Positions 37,033 through 47,069 are shown, counted from the stretch's first letter. The stretch is 64,000 nucleotides of DNA from Microbacterium luteum (GCF_015277875.1 NZ_CP063814.1:1550001-1614000), one strand, 5' to 3'. Program-made: numbers and translations. Notes: a model not told the origin generated them from the letters alone.

Positions 37033-37355
37033 TGTCGTGGCCAGAGTTCTTCTACCCCCACGAGGTCGATATCTCCAACCCGACCGGGGGCGGCGGGCTC
37101 GGGGGTGGCTACGCAGACGCGGCCACCGTCTCCGCTGAGGTGAAAGACCGCATCGAAACCGTTCGCACCCCTGACGGCGCGGAGGCGGTTTCATCAGCGC
37201 AGGTCTCGGTGCCTCTCGACACGACGGTCCGCCTGGGCGCACTCGTGACGACGTGGAAGGGGACTCCGCACCAGCGGACGTCCGAAGTGATCGCGCTCGC
37301 GCGGAACGAGAACGGCGACCCGCTCGACGAGTTCACGATCCTCTATCTGAAGTAA
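37032..37355 (+). CDS. Head closure protein
   Basis: A 107-residue beta-rich protein with FFYPHEVDISNP and EVKDRIETVRTPDGAE, typical of head-tail stoppers (gp16-like) that follow the connector. Coupled to the upstream gene. Confidence 0.7.
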   Translation: MSWPEFFYPHEVDISNPTGGGGLGGGYADAATVSAEVKDRIETVRTPDGAEAVSSAQVSVPLDTTVRLGALVTTWKGTPHQRTSEVIALARNENGDPLDEFTILYLK

Positions 37356-37367
37356 GGCGGCCCGGTG

Positions 37368-37709
37368 ATGCAGATCAACACCCGCGTACTGCTCACCGAA
37401 GCCGAGAAGGCTATCCAGAAGGGACTCCGCGCGGTGGCGCGCGAGACCCTGCGCCGCTCCAACCAGAAAGCGCCGGACGACCCGGGAACAGACGGCCGTG
37501 ACCTGAAGAAGTCCGGCAGCGTCAGCGTCGACGATCTCTCCGCGCAGGTGTCGTACACCGCACGGCACGCCCTCTTCCAGCACGAGCGGCTCGATTATCA
37601 GCACCCCAACGGGGGTGAGGCGAAGTTCCTGGAACGCGCCGCCAGCGAGGTATCCGCCGGGCCGGGTGAGCAGATCATGGCCCGCGCGGTCCGGGAGGTG
37701 TTCAAATGA
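37368..37709 (+). CDS. HK97 gp10-like tail completion protein
   Basis: A 113-residue protein with an N-terminal helix (EAEKAIQKGLRAVARETLRRSNQKAP) and the TGDLKKSG-like GRDLKKSGSV turn, then a HALFQHERLDYQHP motif. This is the gp10 family layout. ATG 37368 is chosen over GTG 37365. Confidence 0.82.
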   Translation: MQINTRVLLTEAEKAIQKGLRAVARETLRRSNQKAPDDPGTDGRDLKKSGSVSVDDLSAQVSYTARHALFQHERLDYQHPNGGEAKFLERAASEVSAGPGEQIMARAVREVFK

Positions 37710-38125
37710 ACGACGACGACCTCACCATCCTCATCTGCGAGACCCTCGGCCACATGCCCGGGTGGAACTGGTGGGAAACCGCCACGCCCTACCCGGTCGA
37801 CGAGGTCGGCATCCACTACGGCGACCTCCCCGCCGACGGTCCAGACCAGGCCATCGGGGTCAGCGTCTACGACGCACAAGACCCCCTCCATCTCTCATGG
37901 CGGAACGTGCAGCTTCGCATCCGCGGCAAACAGCGGGATAAGCGAAGCGCCGACAAGCTCGGCTCCTTCGCGTTCATCGCCATGCAACGGCTCTCCCGGG
38001 TGGGAGGGATCAGCGACACCAGTCGCATCTCATTCGCTCCTCTCGGAGCGGACGGCAACGCCCGCGAAGAGCGGACCGAGAACTACATCATCATCCTCGA
38101 CAACCCGGAGGTAACAGCATCATGA
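37706..38125 (+). CDS. Tail terminator-like protein
   Basis: A 139-residue protein of the minor capsid/tail terminator type, with the domain-typical VQLRIRGKQRDKRSADKL and final beta strands. It lies just ahead of the major tail protein, where the terminator is normally encoded. Confidence 0.75.
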   Translation: MNDDDLTILICETLGHMPGWNWWETATPYPVDEVGIHYGDLPADGPDQAIGVSVYDAQDPLHLSWRNVQLRIRGKQRDKRSADKLGSFAFIAMQRLSRVGGISDTSRISFAPLGADGNAREERTENYIIILDNPEVTAS

Positions 38126-38889
38126 CCACGGCAGTTCCCCTTCCCGCCGGCACGACGCTCGGAAAGAGCTTCGAGTACGGCGTCGACATCAACCTCGGCA
38201 CCACCGGCTCGCCGGACTGGCAGTCGATCCGTCGCATCAGTGGCGTCCAGCCGACGTACACCCCGACCACGCAGGACGTGCAGACCTACGATGACCTCGG
38301 CGCGCAGAACAGCGACGTCACCGGCTGGTCGTGGAGCCTCGCGTTCAACGTGCAGGTCAACCGCAGCCTGTCGACCGGCCTGTACCTGCCGGAGATCGAA
38401 GCGCTCCTCGCGCGCGCATCGGACCCCGACGCGAAGGGTGAGGCGGCGGTCGCGGAGTTCCGCTGGTACCACAAGCCGGAAACCGGCGAGCCGAACCCGA
38501 ACGACGCCCGGCAGGGCATCGGCACGATCTCTGTGTCACGCACCAATGTCGGCCCGAACGGCGAGGTCGAGAACCTCACCGTCACCATCACCGGCAAGGG
38601 CACGTTCGCGAAGATCGCGAACCCGTTCGCGGGCTGGTCGGTCACCGCACCGACCATCTCCACCGCGGCACCGCTCAACGGCGGCGACGGCGACCTGATC
38701 ACCCTGATCGGCTCGTCGTTCCTCGGCACCACGGGTGTCACCGTGGACAGCGACCCGGCGGAGTACAACGTGGTCAACGGAGCCACGATCGTCATCGCGC
38801 TGCCTGTCGGCGACGCCGGCAACGTGCCCATCGTGGTGACCAACGCGACCGGCGCATCGTCCGCGTTCACCTACGCGCGCGCAGCCTGA
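38122..38889 (+). CDS. Major tail tube protein with C-terminal Ig-like (IPT/TIG) domain
   Basis: A 255-residue protein. Residues 1-165 form the tube domain (FEYGVDINLGTTGSPDW, DVTGWSWSLAFNVQVNRS). The last 80 residues (APLNGGDGDLITLIGSSFLGTTGVTV) form an IPT/TIG-type Ig fold, a common surface decoration of siphovirus tails. It is followed by a strong terminator. Confidence 0.85.
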   Translation: MTTAVPLPAGTTLGKSFEYGVDINLGTTGSPDWQSIRRISGVQPTYTPTTQDVQTYDDLGAQNSDVTGWSWSLAFNVQVNRSLSTGLYLPEIEALLARASDPDAKGEAAVAEFRWYHKPETGEPNPNDARQGIGTISVSRTNVGPNGEVENLTVTITGKGTFAKIANPFAGWSVTAPTISTAAPLNGGDGDLITLIGSSFLGTTGVTVDSDPAEYNVVNGATIVIALPVGDAGNVPIVVTNATGASSAFTYARAA

Positions 38890-38899
38890 CGCTGAAAGA

Positions 38900-38936
38900 C
38901 CGGAGGGAGCGGGCGAACATACCCCGCTCCCTCCGG
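38900..38936 (+). terminator. Terminator after the major tail gene
   Basis: A perfect 14-bp stem, CCGGAGGGAGCGGG (38900-38913) with CCCGCTCCCTCCGG (38923-38936), 9-nt loop, and no T-run. It probably attenuates transcription so that the tail-tube gene is expressed above the later tail genes. Confidence 0.75.
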
Positions 38937-38958
38937 ACCAAACCCCGAGGAGCAACCT

Positions 38959-39375
38959 GTGGGACACGTCGACTTCACCGACTGGGCCGTGCAAGATCTG
39001 GTATTGCCGTACAAGGGAAAGCAGTACCGTGTGCCGGCGCCTTCCGTCCGCCGAGCTCCTCTGATCCTCGCGTCGGCGCTTCGCGGTGAGATCAATCTGG
39101 GGTACGCCCGGGACGAGACGGGCGCGCCGATCACCGAAGTGCCCGAAGAGGTGCAGGAGTTGCTCGACACCATCGGCGACACTCACCCCGGCCTGACTGA
39201 CGAGGTATACGCCCAGATGGTCGCCGACGACCTGCCTGTGGTGACCATCGACCGGATGGCGTACTACGCGGTCTTCTACTGGGCGCGAGGGCGCGAGTAC
39301 GCTGACCGGCTCGCCGCTCTCATGTGGACGCCGCGTGAGCTTCCCGAGGAGGAGCAGCCAGCCCCAAAAGACTGA
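38959..39375 (+). CDS. Tail assembly chaperone (G protein)
   Basis: A 138-residue protein from GTG 38959 (ribosome site GAGGAGC). It contains DFTDWAVQDLVLPYKGKQYRVP and a helical C-half. The last codons carry a slippery heptamer CCCAAAA at 39363-39369, two codons before the stop, so part of the ribosomes can shift -1 and make the longer G-T protein. It binds the tape measure during tail assembly. Confidence 0.85.
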   Translation: MGHVDFTDWAVQDLVLPYKGKQYRVPAPSVRRAPLILASALRGEINLGYARDETGAPITEVPEEVQELLDTIGDTHPGLTDEVYAQMVADDLPVVTIDRMAYYAVFYWARGREYADRLAALMWTPRELPEEEQPAPKD

Positions 39376-39701
39376 TCACGGCGGAGGACTGGGCACCCTA
39401 CGCCGCACCCGGCGCCACCGTCGACGCAGACGGCTGGTACTCGGACTATGTGCCCGTCCCCGCAGACCTGCGCCCCGAGATGCCCAGCGCGGCACGCGCA
39501 CAGAAGCCAGCGGTTGAGGTCGACGGCTCGCTGTACGCCGTCACCGCGAACTGGCGCCTCGTGATCGCCGAGCTCATGGAACGCGGCATCGACCTCTACG
39601 ACCCCGCGGTGCTCGACCGACCGTGGCCCGGCGTGCGCGCCCTGATCTTCTCGCTGCTCGACTCCGACACACGGTTGCGGGCGGTGCTCACCCGGAGGTG
39701 A
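39369..39701 (+). CDS. Tail assembly chaperone T extension (by -1 frameshift)
   Basis: Continues the G protein after a -1 shift at CCCAAAA, adding 110 residues for a 247-residue G-T protein. There is no good start of its own near 39375. The extension holds AEDWAPYAAPGATVDADGWYSDY and ELMERGIDLYDPAVLDRPWPGVRALIFSLL. The G/GT arrangement is conserved in siphoviruses (established). Confidence 0.8.
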   Translation, partial: RLITAEDWAPYAAPGATVDADGWYSDYVPVPADLRPEMPSAARAQKPAVEVDGSLYAVTANWRLVIAELMERGIDLYDPAVLDRPWPGVRALIFSLLDSDTRLRAVLTRR

Positions 39702-39707
39702 TCCGCG

Positions 39708-41196
39708 ATGGCCCTTCGCGCCGGCGTGCTCGAGTTCCTCTTCACCGCGAACGACAGCGACTACGAGAAGAAGCTGAAGGGCGTCAAAGACACCGGCGAG
39801 AAGATCGAACGCAACCCGATCAAGCAGAAGCTCGACGCCGACGAGAAGGGTGCTCTCGCCGGCATGGACCGTGTCGAGACCGCCGCGAAGAAGCTCGTCA
39901 GCCAGGACACCGCGATCAAGATCAACGCGAACGTCGCCTCGGCGGAGAAGAGCATTGACTCGACCCAGAAGCGACTCGACTACCTCCGCTCCGTCGAGAC
40001 CACGATGGACGTGAGCGCCGACATCAAGCGCGCTGAAGCGCGCCTGCAGCGACTGGAACGTCAGCGCGACGCACTGGTCAACGCCCGAGCGGAGATGGTG
40101 GTCGACGCATCGACCGATCCGGCACGCCAGAAGCTTCAGGACGTCGAGGGGTACGCCGCCGATTCGGGCAAGAAGGCGGGGAAGAACGCCGGTGAAGAGC
40201 TCGGCGGAAACATCGTTGCCGCGCTCGCTACAATCCCGATCGCCGGGGCCGTGGTCGGCATCGGGTATGCCGCCGGGAAGGCGCTCATCGGTGCGTTCAA
40301 CGACGGGCTGCAGCAGGAGCTCGGCCGCGACCGCCTCGCCGCCCTGACGGGGCTGCAGGAGGCTGACGCGGAACGGATCTCGCGGGCAGCGGGTGAGGCG
40401 TACGCCAACAACTTCGGCGAGTCGATCGAGTCCAACATGGACACCGCCCGCCTCGCACTCCAGTTCGACCTCATCGACGAGCAGGCCACCACGCGCGACG
40501 CGCAGAAGGTCATCTCCGGGCTCGCCGGCATCGCCGACGTTCTCGGGGAAGAGATCCAGCCGACCGCTACGGCCGTGACCACCCTGCTCCGCACAGGCAT
40601 GGCGAAGACCGCCGAGGAGGCGTACGACATCCTCGCTGCCGGCGCACGCGAGGGACTGAACCGCAACGAGGACCTCCTCGACACGATGACGGAATACCCG
40701 GTCGTGTTGCGCCGCCTCGGGATCGACAGCAAGGACATGCTGGGGCTCTTGAACCAGGGGCTCGAAGCGGGAGCCCGGAACACCGACGTCGTAGCGGACG
40801 CGCTCAAGGAGTTTCAGATCCGCGCGACCGATGCATCCGAGTCGTCGGCGGATGGGTTCGAGCGGATCGGTCTGAACGCCGAGGAGATGACGGCGAAGAT
40901 CGCAGCCGGTGGCGAGTCCGCGCGCGATGGGCTGCAGCTCGTGCTGGAGAAGCTGCGCGAGACCGAGGACCCGGTGGAGCGAAATGCGGCGGCCGTGGAG
41001 CTCTTCGGCACGAAGGCGGAAGACCTCGGAGACGCGCTGTTCGCCCTGGACCTCTCAAGCGCCGTAGACGAGCTGGACGGCGTCACGGGCGCGGCTCAGC
41101 GCATGTTCGACACCCTGGCCGACAACGATGCGACCCGCGTGGAGCAGGCGTTCCGAAACATCGAGGTCGCTTCCGACGGCGTCAAGGGGGCTTTAG
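39708..41196 (+). pseudogene. Tape measure protein, 5' part (interrupted by IS)
   Basis: The N-terminal 496 residues of the tape measure: helical and charged at first, then a hydrophobic stretch (GGNIVAALATIPIAGAVVGIGYAAGKALIGAF) and a TP901-like core (NMDTARLALQFDLIDEQATT). The insertion lies after VKGAL. With the insertion sequence present the frame stops at 41213. Removing 1671 bp (41197-42867) restores one 917-residue frame with the part at 42868-44132. Confidence 0.9.
41192..41196. repeat. Target-site duplication, left copy (TTTAG)
   Basis: TTTAG at 41192-41196 is repeated at 42863-42867, directly outside the two inverted repeats. Confidence 0.85.
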
Positions 41197-42862
41197 CCTC
41201 GATCCACCGATGAGCCGTGGGTGTGCCGGGGCGGCATGATCGGGGCGCGGTGACGCGTCGAGGGCAGGGTTGAGTTCCGGGCGTCGCATCCCGGTCGTCC
41301 ACTTGGTCCTCGGTCGTGCCGCGTTGCGGCGATGGTCAGGTGGTCACCGTTGGCGGTGGCGCGTGCGTGGCTGTGAAGAGCCGGTCGAACGCGGTCTGCC
41401 ATGGCCAGGCCTCGGGCAGGTGCAGCGTGATTCGGCGCGCGGAGCGCGCCAGCCGTGCGGGGACGTGGATCAGGGTGCGGCGGATCGTCGCGGTCGTTGC
41501 TCTCGCGAGCCGTCCCGCTCGGTCGGCGACGAGACCGGCAGCGCGGGTGAGGTTGAATGCGATCACGGCGATGACGAGCCAGGCGCTGTTCGCGGTGAAC
41601 ACCCCGGAGGGCAGGTGCGCGAGCGGCCCCGCTTTGAGGTCGGCGTGGACCTGCTCGATGATCGCGTGACCGCGGTGGGTCTTGTCCGCGGCCACCGTGT
41701 CCATCACCTCCTTCGCTGTGGTGGTGAAGAACGCGTGATGCCGGTAGACGTCGAACAGGGTCGGCTGCTCCACCTGTCTCGGGTTCAGATCGGGGATGCG
41801 CCGCACCACCAACCGTCCGGCGACCTGTTCCGCCTTCTTCCTCGAGCGGAACGCGGTGAACGGGACCTCGGCGACCTCGGCTTTGGAGATCAGCTGCCCG
41901 GTGGTCTCGTCACGGATCGCGTCGGTGTACTCGATCATCTCCCACGCATCATCCGGGATGGTCGCGATCGCGGCCTTCACCGCCGGGTCCATCCTCACGG
42001 TCACCGACACGTCGGCGCCCGCCTTGATCGCGGTGCCGACGGTCGCGTGTCCGTAGAACGCGGAGTCCGCCCGCAGCAACGGCCTGGCCCCGGTCGCGGC
42101 GCGGGTGCGGCGCAGGGTGGCGAGAGCATCGCCGACGATCCGCGCGGCCCCCTTCGGGGACCCGGTCTTCCCCTGCCGCAACCGCTGGGCCAGGATCACC
42201 GGCGCCGACGAGGTGGTCGATGCCGTGGCGAGGAGGGCGTTCAGCCCCCGGACGCCGGAGTACCCGAAACCGGCGCCCTGCTTCTGGTATCCGTGGACCT
42301 CGATGATGGTGTCGTCCAGATCCACCATCACCCGCTCGCCATCGCCTGCTCGGAGCAGCGGCGCGTCGACAGCGAGATTCGCGAACACCCGGGAGGCGAC
42401 GGCGTCGAGCTGGCGGACGTGTCCGAACCGGAACTCCCGCAGGAACGACCCGAGCGTCGACGGCGCATACGTCCGGTCGAACAACCGGCCCATTCCGCCA
42501 TGGCGGAGCAGGTTCATGTCGTCGATCGAGTCCGCCCCGGCGAGCATGCCCGCGACCAGTGCCATCACCTTCGCACCCGCGTTGGCGCCCTTATCCGTCG
42601 GGACGCTCAACCGCTCACGCGCGAGCTCGTCCAACCCCGCGGAACGCGCCAGGCGGAGCATCGGCACCAGCCCCGCGGCCGACACGAGATTCGGATCATC
42701 GAACACCGCAGACACTGCGGCGGGGGCGTGCTTGAATTGCATCTACGAGATGCCTCTCCGACCAGACGAACAGAACCCTAAGCAAGCTCTATTCTTCCTG
42801 ATCAGAGGGGCATTTCTACGTCACGACGCTCGCTCAACGCCCCGTCCATCGGTGGATCGAGG
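41197..42862 (-). mobile_element. IS1380-family insertion sequence (1666 bp)
   Basis: Terminal inverted repeats CCTCGATCCACCGATG at 41197-41212 and as the reverse complement at 42847-42862, flanked by the 5-bp duplication TTTAG. One transposase fills it. The intact ends and exact duplication show a recent or well-preserved insertion. Confidence 0.92.
41336..42742 (-). CDS. IS1380-family DDE transposase
   Basis: A 468-residue transposase with catalytic Asp in VMVDLDDTIIEVHG, second Asp in LLRADSAFYGHATV, and the glutamate-containing region HAIIEQVHADLKAGPLAHLPSG followed by the NSAWLV(I)..N motif near the C-terminus, all typical of IS1380. It lies opposite to the phage tail genes and is probably still functional. 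Confidence 0.92.
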   Translation of the reverse strand: MQFKHAPAAVSAVFDDPNLVSAAGLVPMLRLARSAGLDELARERLSVPTDKGANAGAKVMALVAGMLAGADSIDDMNLLRHGGMGRLFDRTYAPSTLGSFLREFRFGHVRQLDAVASRVFANLAVDAPLLRAGDGERVMVDLDDTIIEVHGYQKQGAGFGYSGVRGLNALLATASTTSSAPVILAQRLRQGKTGSPKGAARIVGDALATLRRTRAATGARPLLRADSAFYGHATVGTAIKAGADVSVTVRMDPAVKAAIATIPDDAWEMIEYTDAIRDETTGQLISKAEVAEVPFTAFRSRKKAEQVAGRLVVRRIPDLNPRQVEQPTLFDVYRHHAFFTTTAKEVMDTVAADKTHRGHAIIEQVHADLKAGPLAHLPSGVFTANSAWLVIAVIAFNLTRAAGLVADRAGRLARATTATIRRTLIHVPARLARSARRITLHLPEAWPWQTAFDRLFTATHAPPPTVTT

Positions 42863-42867
42863 TTTAG
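42863..42867. repeat. Target-site duplication, right copy (TTTAG)
   Basis: Second copy of the TTTAG duplication made by the insertion into the tape measure gene. Confidence 0.85.
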
Positions 42868-44132
42868 CGGTCGCGTTCGGCGAACCACTCGGCGACTTCG
42901 CTGAGTGGGTGTCGGCGAACCGTGGCCCGGTGCTCGAGTTCTTCGGCGACCTGATCAACGGTGCGATCGACTTCGCGATCGCGGGGACGGAGAGCTTCGG
43001 CGAGTTCGTCTCTGGGCCGCTTGCTGAGACCGTCGACGGACTCGCGACCGTGATCGACATGTTCAACGGATTCGAGGGAAAGCCGAAGGAGCTCACTGAT
43101 CTCGCCGACAGCATGCGTGATTTCGACGGGTCAACGGAAGGCGCGGTCGGGTCGCTCGAGGCGATGCGTGACGAGTTCAACGACTTCTACGAGCCGCAGG
43201 TAACTCTCGGCTACCTGAACGACATCGCCATCCGAACTGCGCAGTCCATCGACCAGGTCGGCTACGCAGCCGACGGCGCGACGCAGCTCACGGACGCATG
43301 GACGGAGTCGACCGATGGGTCGATCGAAGCCCACGGTGAGCTGGATGAGCAGATTCGCGCGGTGATGGATTCGCTCGCGCAGGAGATCGAGACGGCCGCG
43401 CAGGCGGGGGAGTCGCAGTCGAACCTGTCGGAGCGGTACGACACCACCACGCAGGCTCTCGCTGAGCAGCTGCAGGCGATGGGGTTATCCGAAGAGCAGG
43501 CCTACCAGCTGATCGACTCATACCTTGAGGTGCCGGAGAAGGTCGACACGCAGGTGTCGTCTAACGCGGATCCGGAGCGGGAGAAGATTGAGCGCCTCGG
43601 TTTCAAGATCGAGACGCTGCCTGATGGGTCGGTCCGCGTCACGGCGAACACGACGCCGGCGCGGTCGGAGGTTGATGACTTCATTCGCGACTACGCGGGG
43701 CAGGCGTTCAACATGTACGTCAACGCCATCCCTGGCGGAGGCGGAGGTCGCAGTGCACTCACGAACGCGCGCGGCAACGTCGTTGAGTTCATGGCAGCCG
43801 GCGGAATCCCCGGGCTAACACCGATGCAGCCGATCGCGCAGGTAGTTCCGCCGAGCACTTGGCGGGTCGTTGGTGATCGAGGCGATGTCGCGGAGTCGTT
43901 CATTCCGCATGACGGGTCCGCACGGTCCTACGCGATCCTGGCGGAGACCATGCGCCGCATGGGAGTTGGAGCGGGCGAGGTGCCGGTGGCTACCGCAAGT
44001 GCGCCGGAACAGATGACGATCTCGGGGACTCTTGATCTCGGCAACGGGATCACGGGAGTTGTTGAGGGCGTTCTGCTCGCACGGGAGCGCAGGCAAATCC
44101 GGAATGGGCGGGGGAGGGCGACCAAACCATGA
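42868..44132 (+). pseudogene. Tape measure protein, 3' part
   Basis: The C-terminal 421 residues of the interrupted tape measure, in frame with 39708-41196 once the insertion is removed: it resumes as AVAFGEPLGDFAEWVSANRG. Helical regions (EQIRAVMDSLAQEIETAAQAGE) lead to a C-terminus with the IPGLTPMQPIAQVVPPSTWRV segment common to siphovirus tape measures. Overlaps the next gene by ATGA. Confidence 0.88.
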
Positions 44133-44971
44133 CCCTGACGATCACGGATATTACCGAGAGCGGTGGGGCTCCCCGTGTCGAGGTTCTTCTGACGGGTCTT
44201 GATGCGGGGGTCGCGTCGGTGACGGCGTACCGCTTCAGCCGTGGCATTGAAGAGCCGGTATCGGGTGTGATCAACGCGCCTGTCGCGGGCGCTGGCAACT
44301 GGATCGACTACGAGGTCCCTGCCCAGGCGGCGACGTACAAGGTGGAACTGTTCGACGCGGCCGGGGAGTCGGTGGGGTTTACTGAGCCCACATCGATCGA
44401 GCTGGGGTACACCGGCGTGTGGATGCATTCGCCGTTTGCTCCTTCCGGGGCCGTTCGGGTGAGTCTCACGCCCGAAGCCGTTCGACGCCTGTCTCGTCCG
44501 GTGCCGGGGGCAATAGTGCGCCCCAAGGGGCGTCGGGTTGGGGTGATGGTTTCCAGCCCTCGGCAGGGGTTGCGTGACGTGGTATTCAGCGTGCACTGCA
44601 CCGACCTCGATAGCGCAGACCGGATCCAAGCGTTCCTCGGCGACGAGACGACACGCCTCCCGCCGGTGATCTGCATCCGGGTGGGAGTGGACTACCCGGG
44701 AATCTTTCGACGCATCCGGTCGCCGCTGTTCCTCGGAGTGCTCGACATTCCGGAGGATGACGTGAGCCTCCGTTATGGCGGGGAGCGGACGTTGCAGCAC
44801 ATCATCGGCGATGAGGCAGCCAGGCCAGCACCGGGCCTGTTTATCCCGCTGCTGCGGCGGATGGATGTGGATGCGTACTACGCCTCTCGGGGCGAGTTCG
44901 ACGATGCGTATCTCACGCGCCTCGACGCGAACCGGGATTACTCGCTCGCTGGATTCGCAGACGGTACGTGA
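44129..44971 (+). CDS. Minor tail protein (distal-tail-like)
   Basis: A 280-residue protein directly after the tape measure. The N-terminal 90 residues form a fibronectin-like beta domain (VEVLLTGLDAGVASVTAYRFSR) and the rest is a Dit-like baseplate domain. It is in the usual place for the distal tail protein. Confidence 0.75.
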   Translation: MTLTITDITESGGAPRVEVLLTGLDAGVASVTAYRFSRGIEEPVSGVINAPVAGAGNWIDYEVPAQAATYKVELFDAAGESVGFTEPTSIELGYTGVWMHSPFAPSGAVRVSLTPEAVRRLSRPVPGAIVRPKGRRVGVMVSSPRQGLRDVVFSVHCTDLDSADRIQAFLGDETTRLPPVICIRVGVDYPGIFRRIRSPLFLGVLDIPEDDVSLRYGGERTLQHIIGDEAARPAPGLFIPLLRRMDVDAYYASRGEFDDAYLTRLDANRDYSLAGFADGT

Positions 44972-44986
44972 CGGGGGGAGGTCAGG

Positions 44987-46174
44987 ATGCGGGAAGATTC
45001 CGGCCTCTCCACTGTCCTGGACGACGGGTACTCCCGACACCTCCTCATCGACGTCCTCCACGGCTCTGACCTGGTCGCATCGAACGTGTTCGCGGAGTCG
45101 TGGGATCTGGACGGGAACACCGATCGAGATCCGCTGACGACCGGGCGCGTGCGGATCGTGCACAGCTCGATCAACGGCGAGTCGTGGGTGCCGACCCCGC
45201 AGTCTGGCATCCTTTCCCCATTCCGGGCGACCCTGATCCTCACTGAGGTCATCGAGGTCGGGTCGTTCTCCCGCCGCGTGCAGCTCGGCATGTTCGATGT
45301 GATCGACGTGCCCTATGCGGAAGACATCACCGCCACGTACGGGCATCGGTGGCAGACCGAGGTCGAGACCAGCGACGACCTGTTTGAGGACGTGTTCACG
45401 GAGACGTTCCCCGGGGAGAGCGTCGTCGTCGGGGGCGGCTGGGTGGGGAACGCCCACGAGATCGTCGTCGCTTCCATCGTCGATCTTGAGATCGTGTCCC
45501 TGGACAGTCGGCCGTTGGGTGCATCTTTCCGGTCCCCGAGGACATCGCTGACGTCGGCTTGGAGTGAATGGCGGAAGGTCGGACTCCTTCCGGTGATCCA
45601 GACGGGCGCGGACGCGGTGATCCCCCGAACCGTGTGGCCTGCCGCCGACGGATCACGGCTCGACGACATCCAGGCGTGCGCGACCGCGCTCGGCGGAATC
45701 CCTGTCGTCGACTCCTTCGGACAGTGGGTGCTCGCAGACGACAACACGCCCACGGTGGAGATCCGCCTCGGGGAGACCGGGACGATCGTGGACATGTCGT
45801 CGGCGCTGACGACCGACGGGTTCGCGAACGTGATCGTGGGGAACTACGAAACCGAGGCCGGCGTCCCGCTCCGCGCCGAGTGGGTGGCGCCCGGCTACCT
45901 CGCACCGTCCGTGATGGGGCGAGAGATCGTCCGCTTCCACACATCATCCACGGTCCGGACGCAGGGCCAGGCAGACGCGGCGGTGGCCGCGCAGGGTGCG
46001 ATCGCGACCTCGCAGGACATCGATGTCGAAATCGAGTGCATCTACAACCCGCTCCTCGAGCTCGGCGACCACGTCACCGTGCCGGGAGAGAACGTGTCCG
46101 GCGTCGTCCGGAGGCTGCGTGTCTCCGACGAGGCGACGATGCAGGTCACGGTGCGGATGAGGAGGGCACTGTGA
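44987..46174 (+). CDS. Minor tail protein
   Basis: A 395-residue protein from ATG 44987 with a GGGGAGG-type ribosome site. Beta-rich (FSRRVQLGMFDVIDVPY) and likely part of the tail tip hub. Its stop overlaps the next start by GTGA. No enzymatic motif seen. Confidence 0.75.
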   Translation: MREDSGLSTVLDDGYSRHLLIDVLHGSDLVASNVFAESWDLDGNTDRDPLTTGRVRIVHSSINGESWVPTPQSGILSPFRATLILTEVIEVGSFSRRVQLGMFDVIDVPYAEDITATYGHRWQTEVETSDDLFEDVFTETFPGESVVVGGGWVGNAHEIVVASIVDLEIVSLDSRPLGASFRSPRTSLTSAWSEWRKVGLLPVIQTGADAVIPRTVWPAADGSRLDDIQACATALGGIPVVDSFGQWVLADDNTPTVEIRLGETGTIVDMSSALTTDGFANVIVGNYETEAGVPLRAEWVAPGYLAPSVMGREIVRFHTSSTVRTQGQADAAVAAQGAIATSQDIDVEIECIYNPLLELGDHVTVPGENVSGVVRRLRVSDEATMQVTVRMRRAL

Positions 46175-47049
46175 GGACGTACGAAGACCTCGTCAACAGC
46201 AAGCTCGCCGACATCGCACGGGTGACCACCGCGGTCGGCGTGTTCGTTGGCATGGACGGTGGCCTCGCGAAGGTCAACCTGCAGGGCGCCACCGTGCGGA
46301 TCCGATGTGACGGGTTCTCCCCACCCGCACCGAACATCCCCGTGCGGGTGGACACGGTCGGGGGGATCATGCGGGTCACCGGCCCGGCCCAGACGCTGAA
46401 TCCACGCGGCACGGTCACCGCCGTCGGGGGCGGCTCCACCACCGTCACCGTCGAGGTCGACGGGACATCCTGGGATCTGCCGGTCCTGGCCGGCTACTCG
46501 CCGATGGTCGGTGAGGTCGTGGTCATCAACTGGCAGTCAGGGCACGTGCTGGGCGAGGAAGCATCCGCGCCCGAGCCGACGACTCCTGAAGACAAGCCCG
46601 ACGCTCCGACCGCGTTCAGCAACCTCCTCGTCTACCCGACGGGCTCGGGAAAGTACGACGACGACTGGAACAACTGGTGGGGTGGCGCCGAGGTGTGGGC
46701 GTCCAATTCGAACGACGGCATCTGGGTCTACGGCGGCCGGTTCAGCACCCTCAACGGGGCGGATGTGTCGAAGACCGAGATGTATCTTCCCCGGCTGGAG
46801 GAGCGCGGCGTCGCGTTCATCGGGCTCCACGGCTACTCGGGCATCCCGTCAGGGGCCCCCACGATCACCGACACCGTCACCCTGTCCCCACGCAACGGAT
46901 GGGTCACCCTCCCGTCGTCGTGGGGAAACCACCTGCGGGACAACCCGAACGCCGGAATCGGCGTCACCTCCGGTGCCGGATTCAACCGGTGGGCAGGCGC
47001 CGGCCAACACTCACTCTCCGGTGCGCTGCGTTTCGCGGGCACCCGCTGA
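46171..47049 (+). CDS. Minor tail protein with OB-like domain
   Basis: A 292-residue protein from GTG 46171. The first 130 residues contain a phage-spike/OB-like region (GVFVGMDGGLAKVNLQGATVRIR, SPMVGEVVVINWQSGHVL), followed by an acidic linker and an aromatic C-terminal domain (YDDDWNNWWGGAEVW). Possibly a receptor-proximal tail component. Confidence 0.7.
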   Translation: MRTYEDLVNSKLADIARVTTAVGVFVGMDGGLAKVNLQGATVRIRCDGFSPPAPNIPVRVDTVGGIMRVTGPAQTLNPRGTVTAVGGGSTTVTVEVDGTSWDLPVLAGYSPMVGEVVVINWQSGHVLGEEASAPEPTTPEDKPDAPTAFSNLLVYPTGSGKYDDDWNNWWGGAEVWASNSNDGIWVYGGRFSTLNGADVSKTEMYLPRLEERGVAFIGLHGYSGIPSGAPTITDTVTLSPRNGWVTLPSSWGNHLRDNPNAGIGVTSGAGFNRWAGAGQHSLSGALRFAGTR

Positions 47050-47069
47050 CCTGAACGGAAGGTGCCGCC

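Noticed and set aside
42105..42862. The long plus-strand frame that continues upstream into the IS element from the tape measure 3' part
   Set aside because: This part is the antisense of the transposase; the true upstream exon-like part is at 39708-41196.
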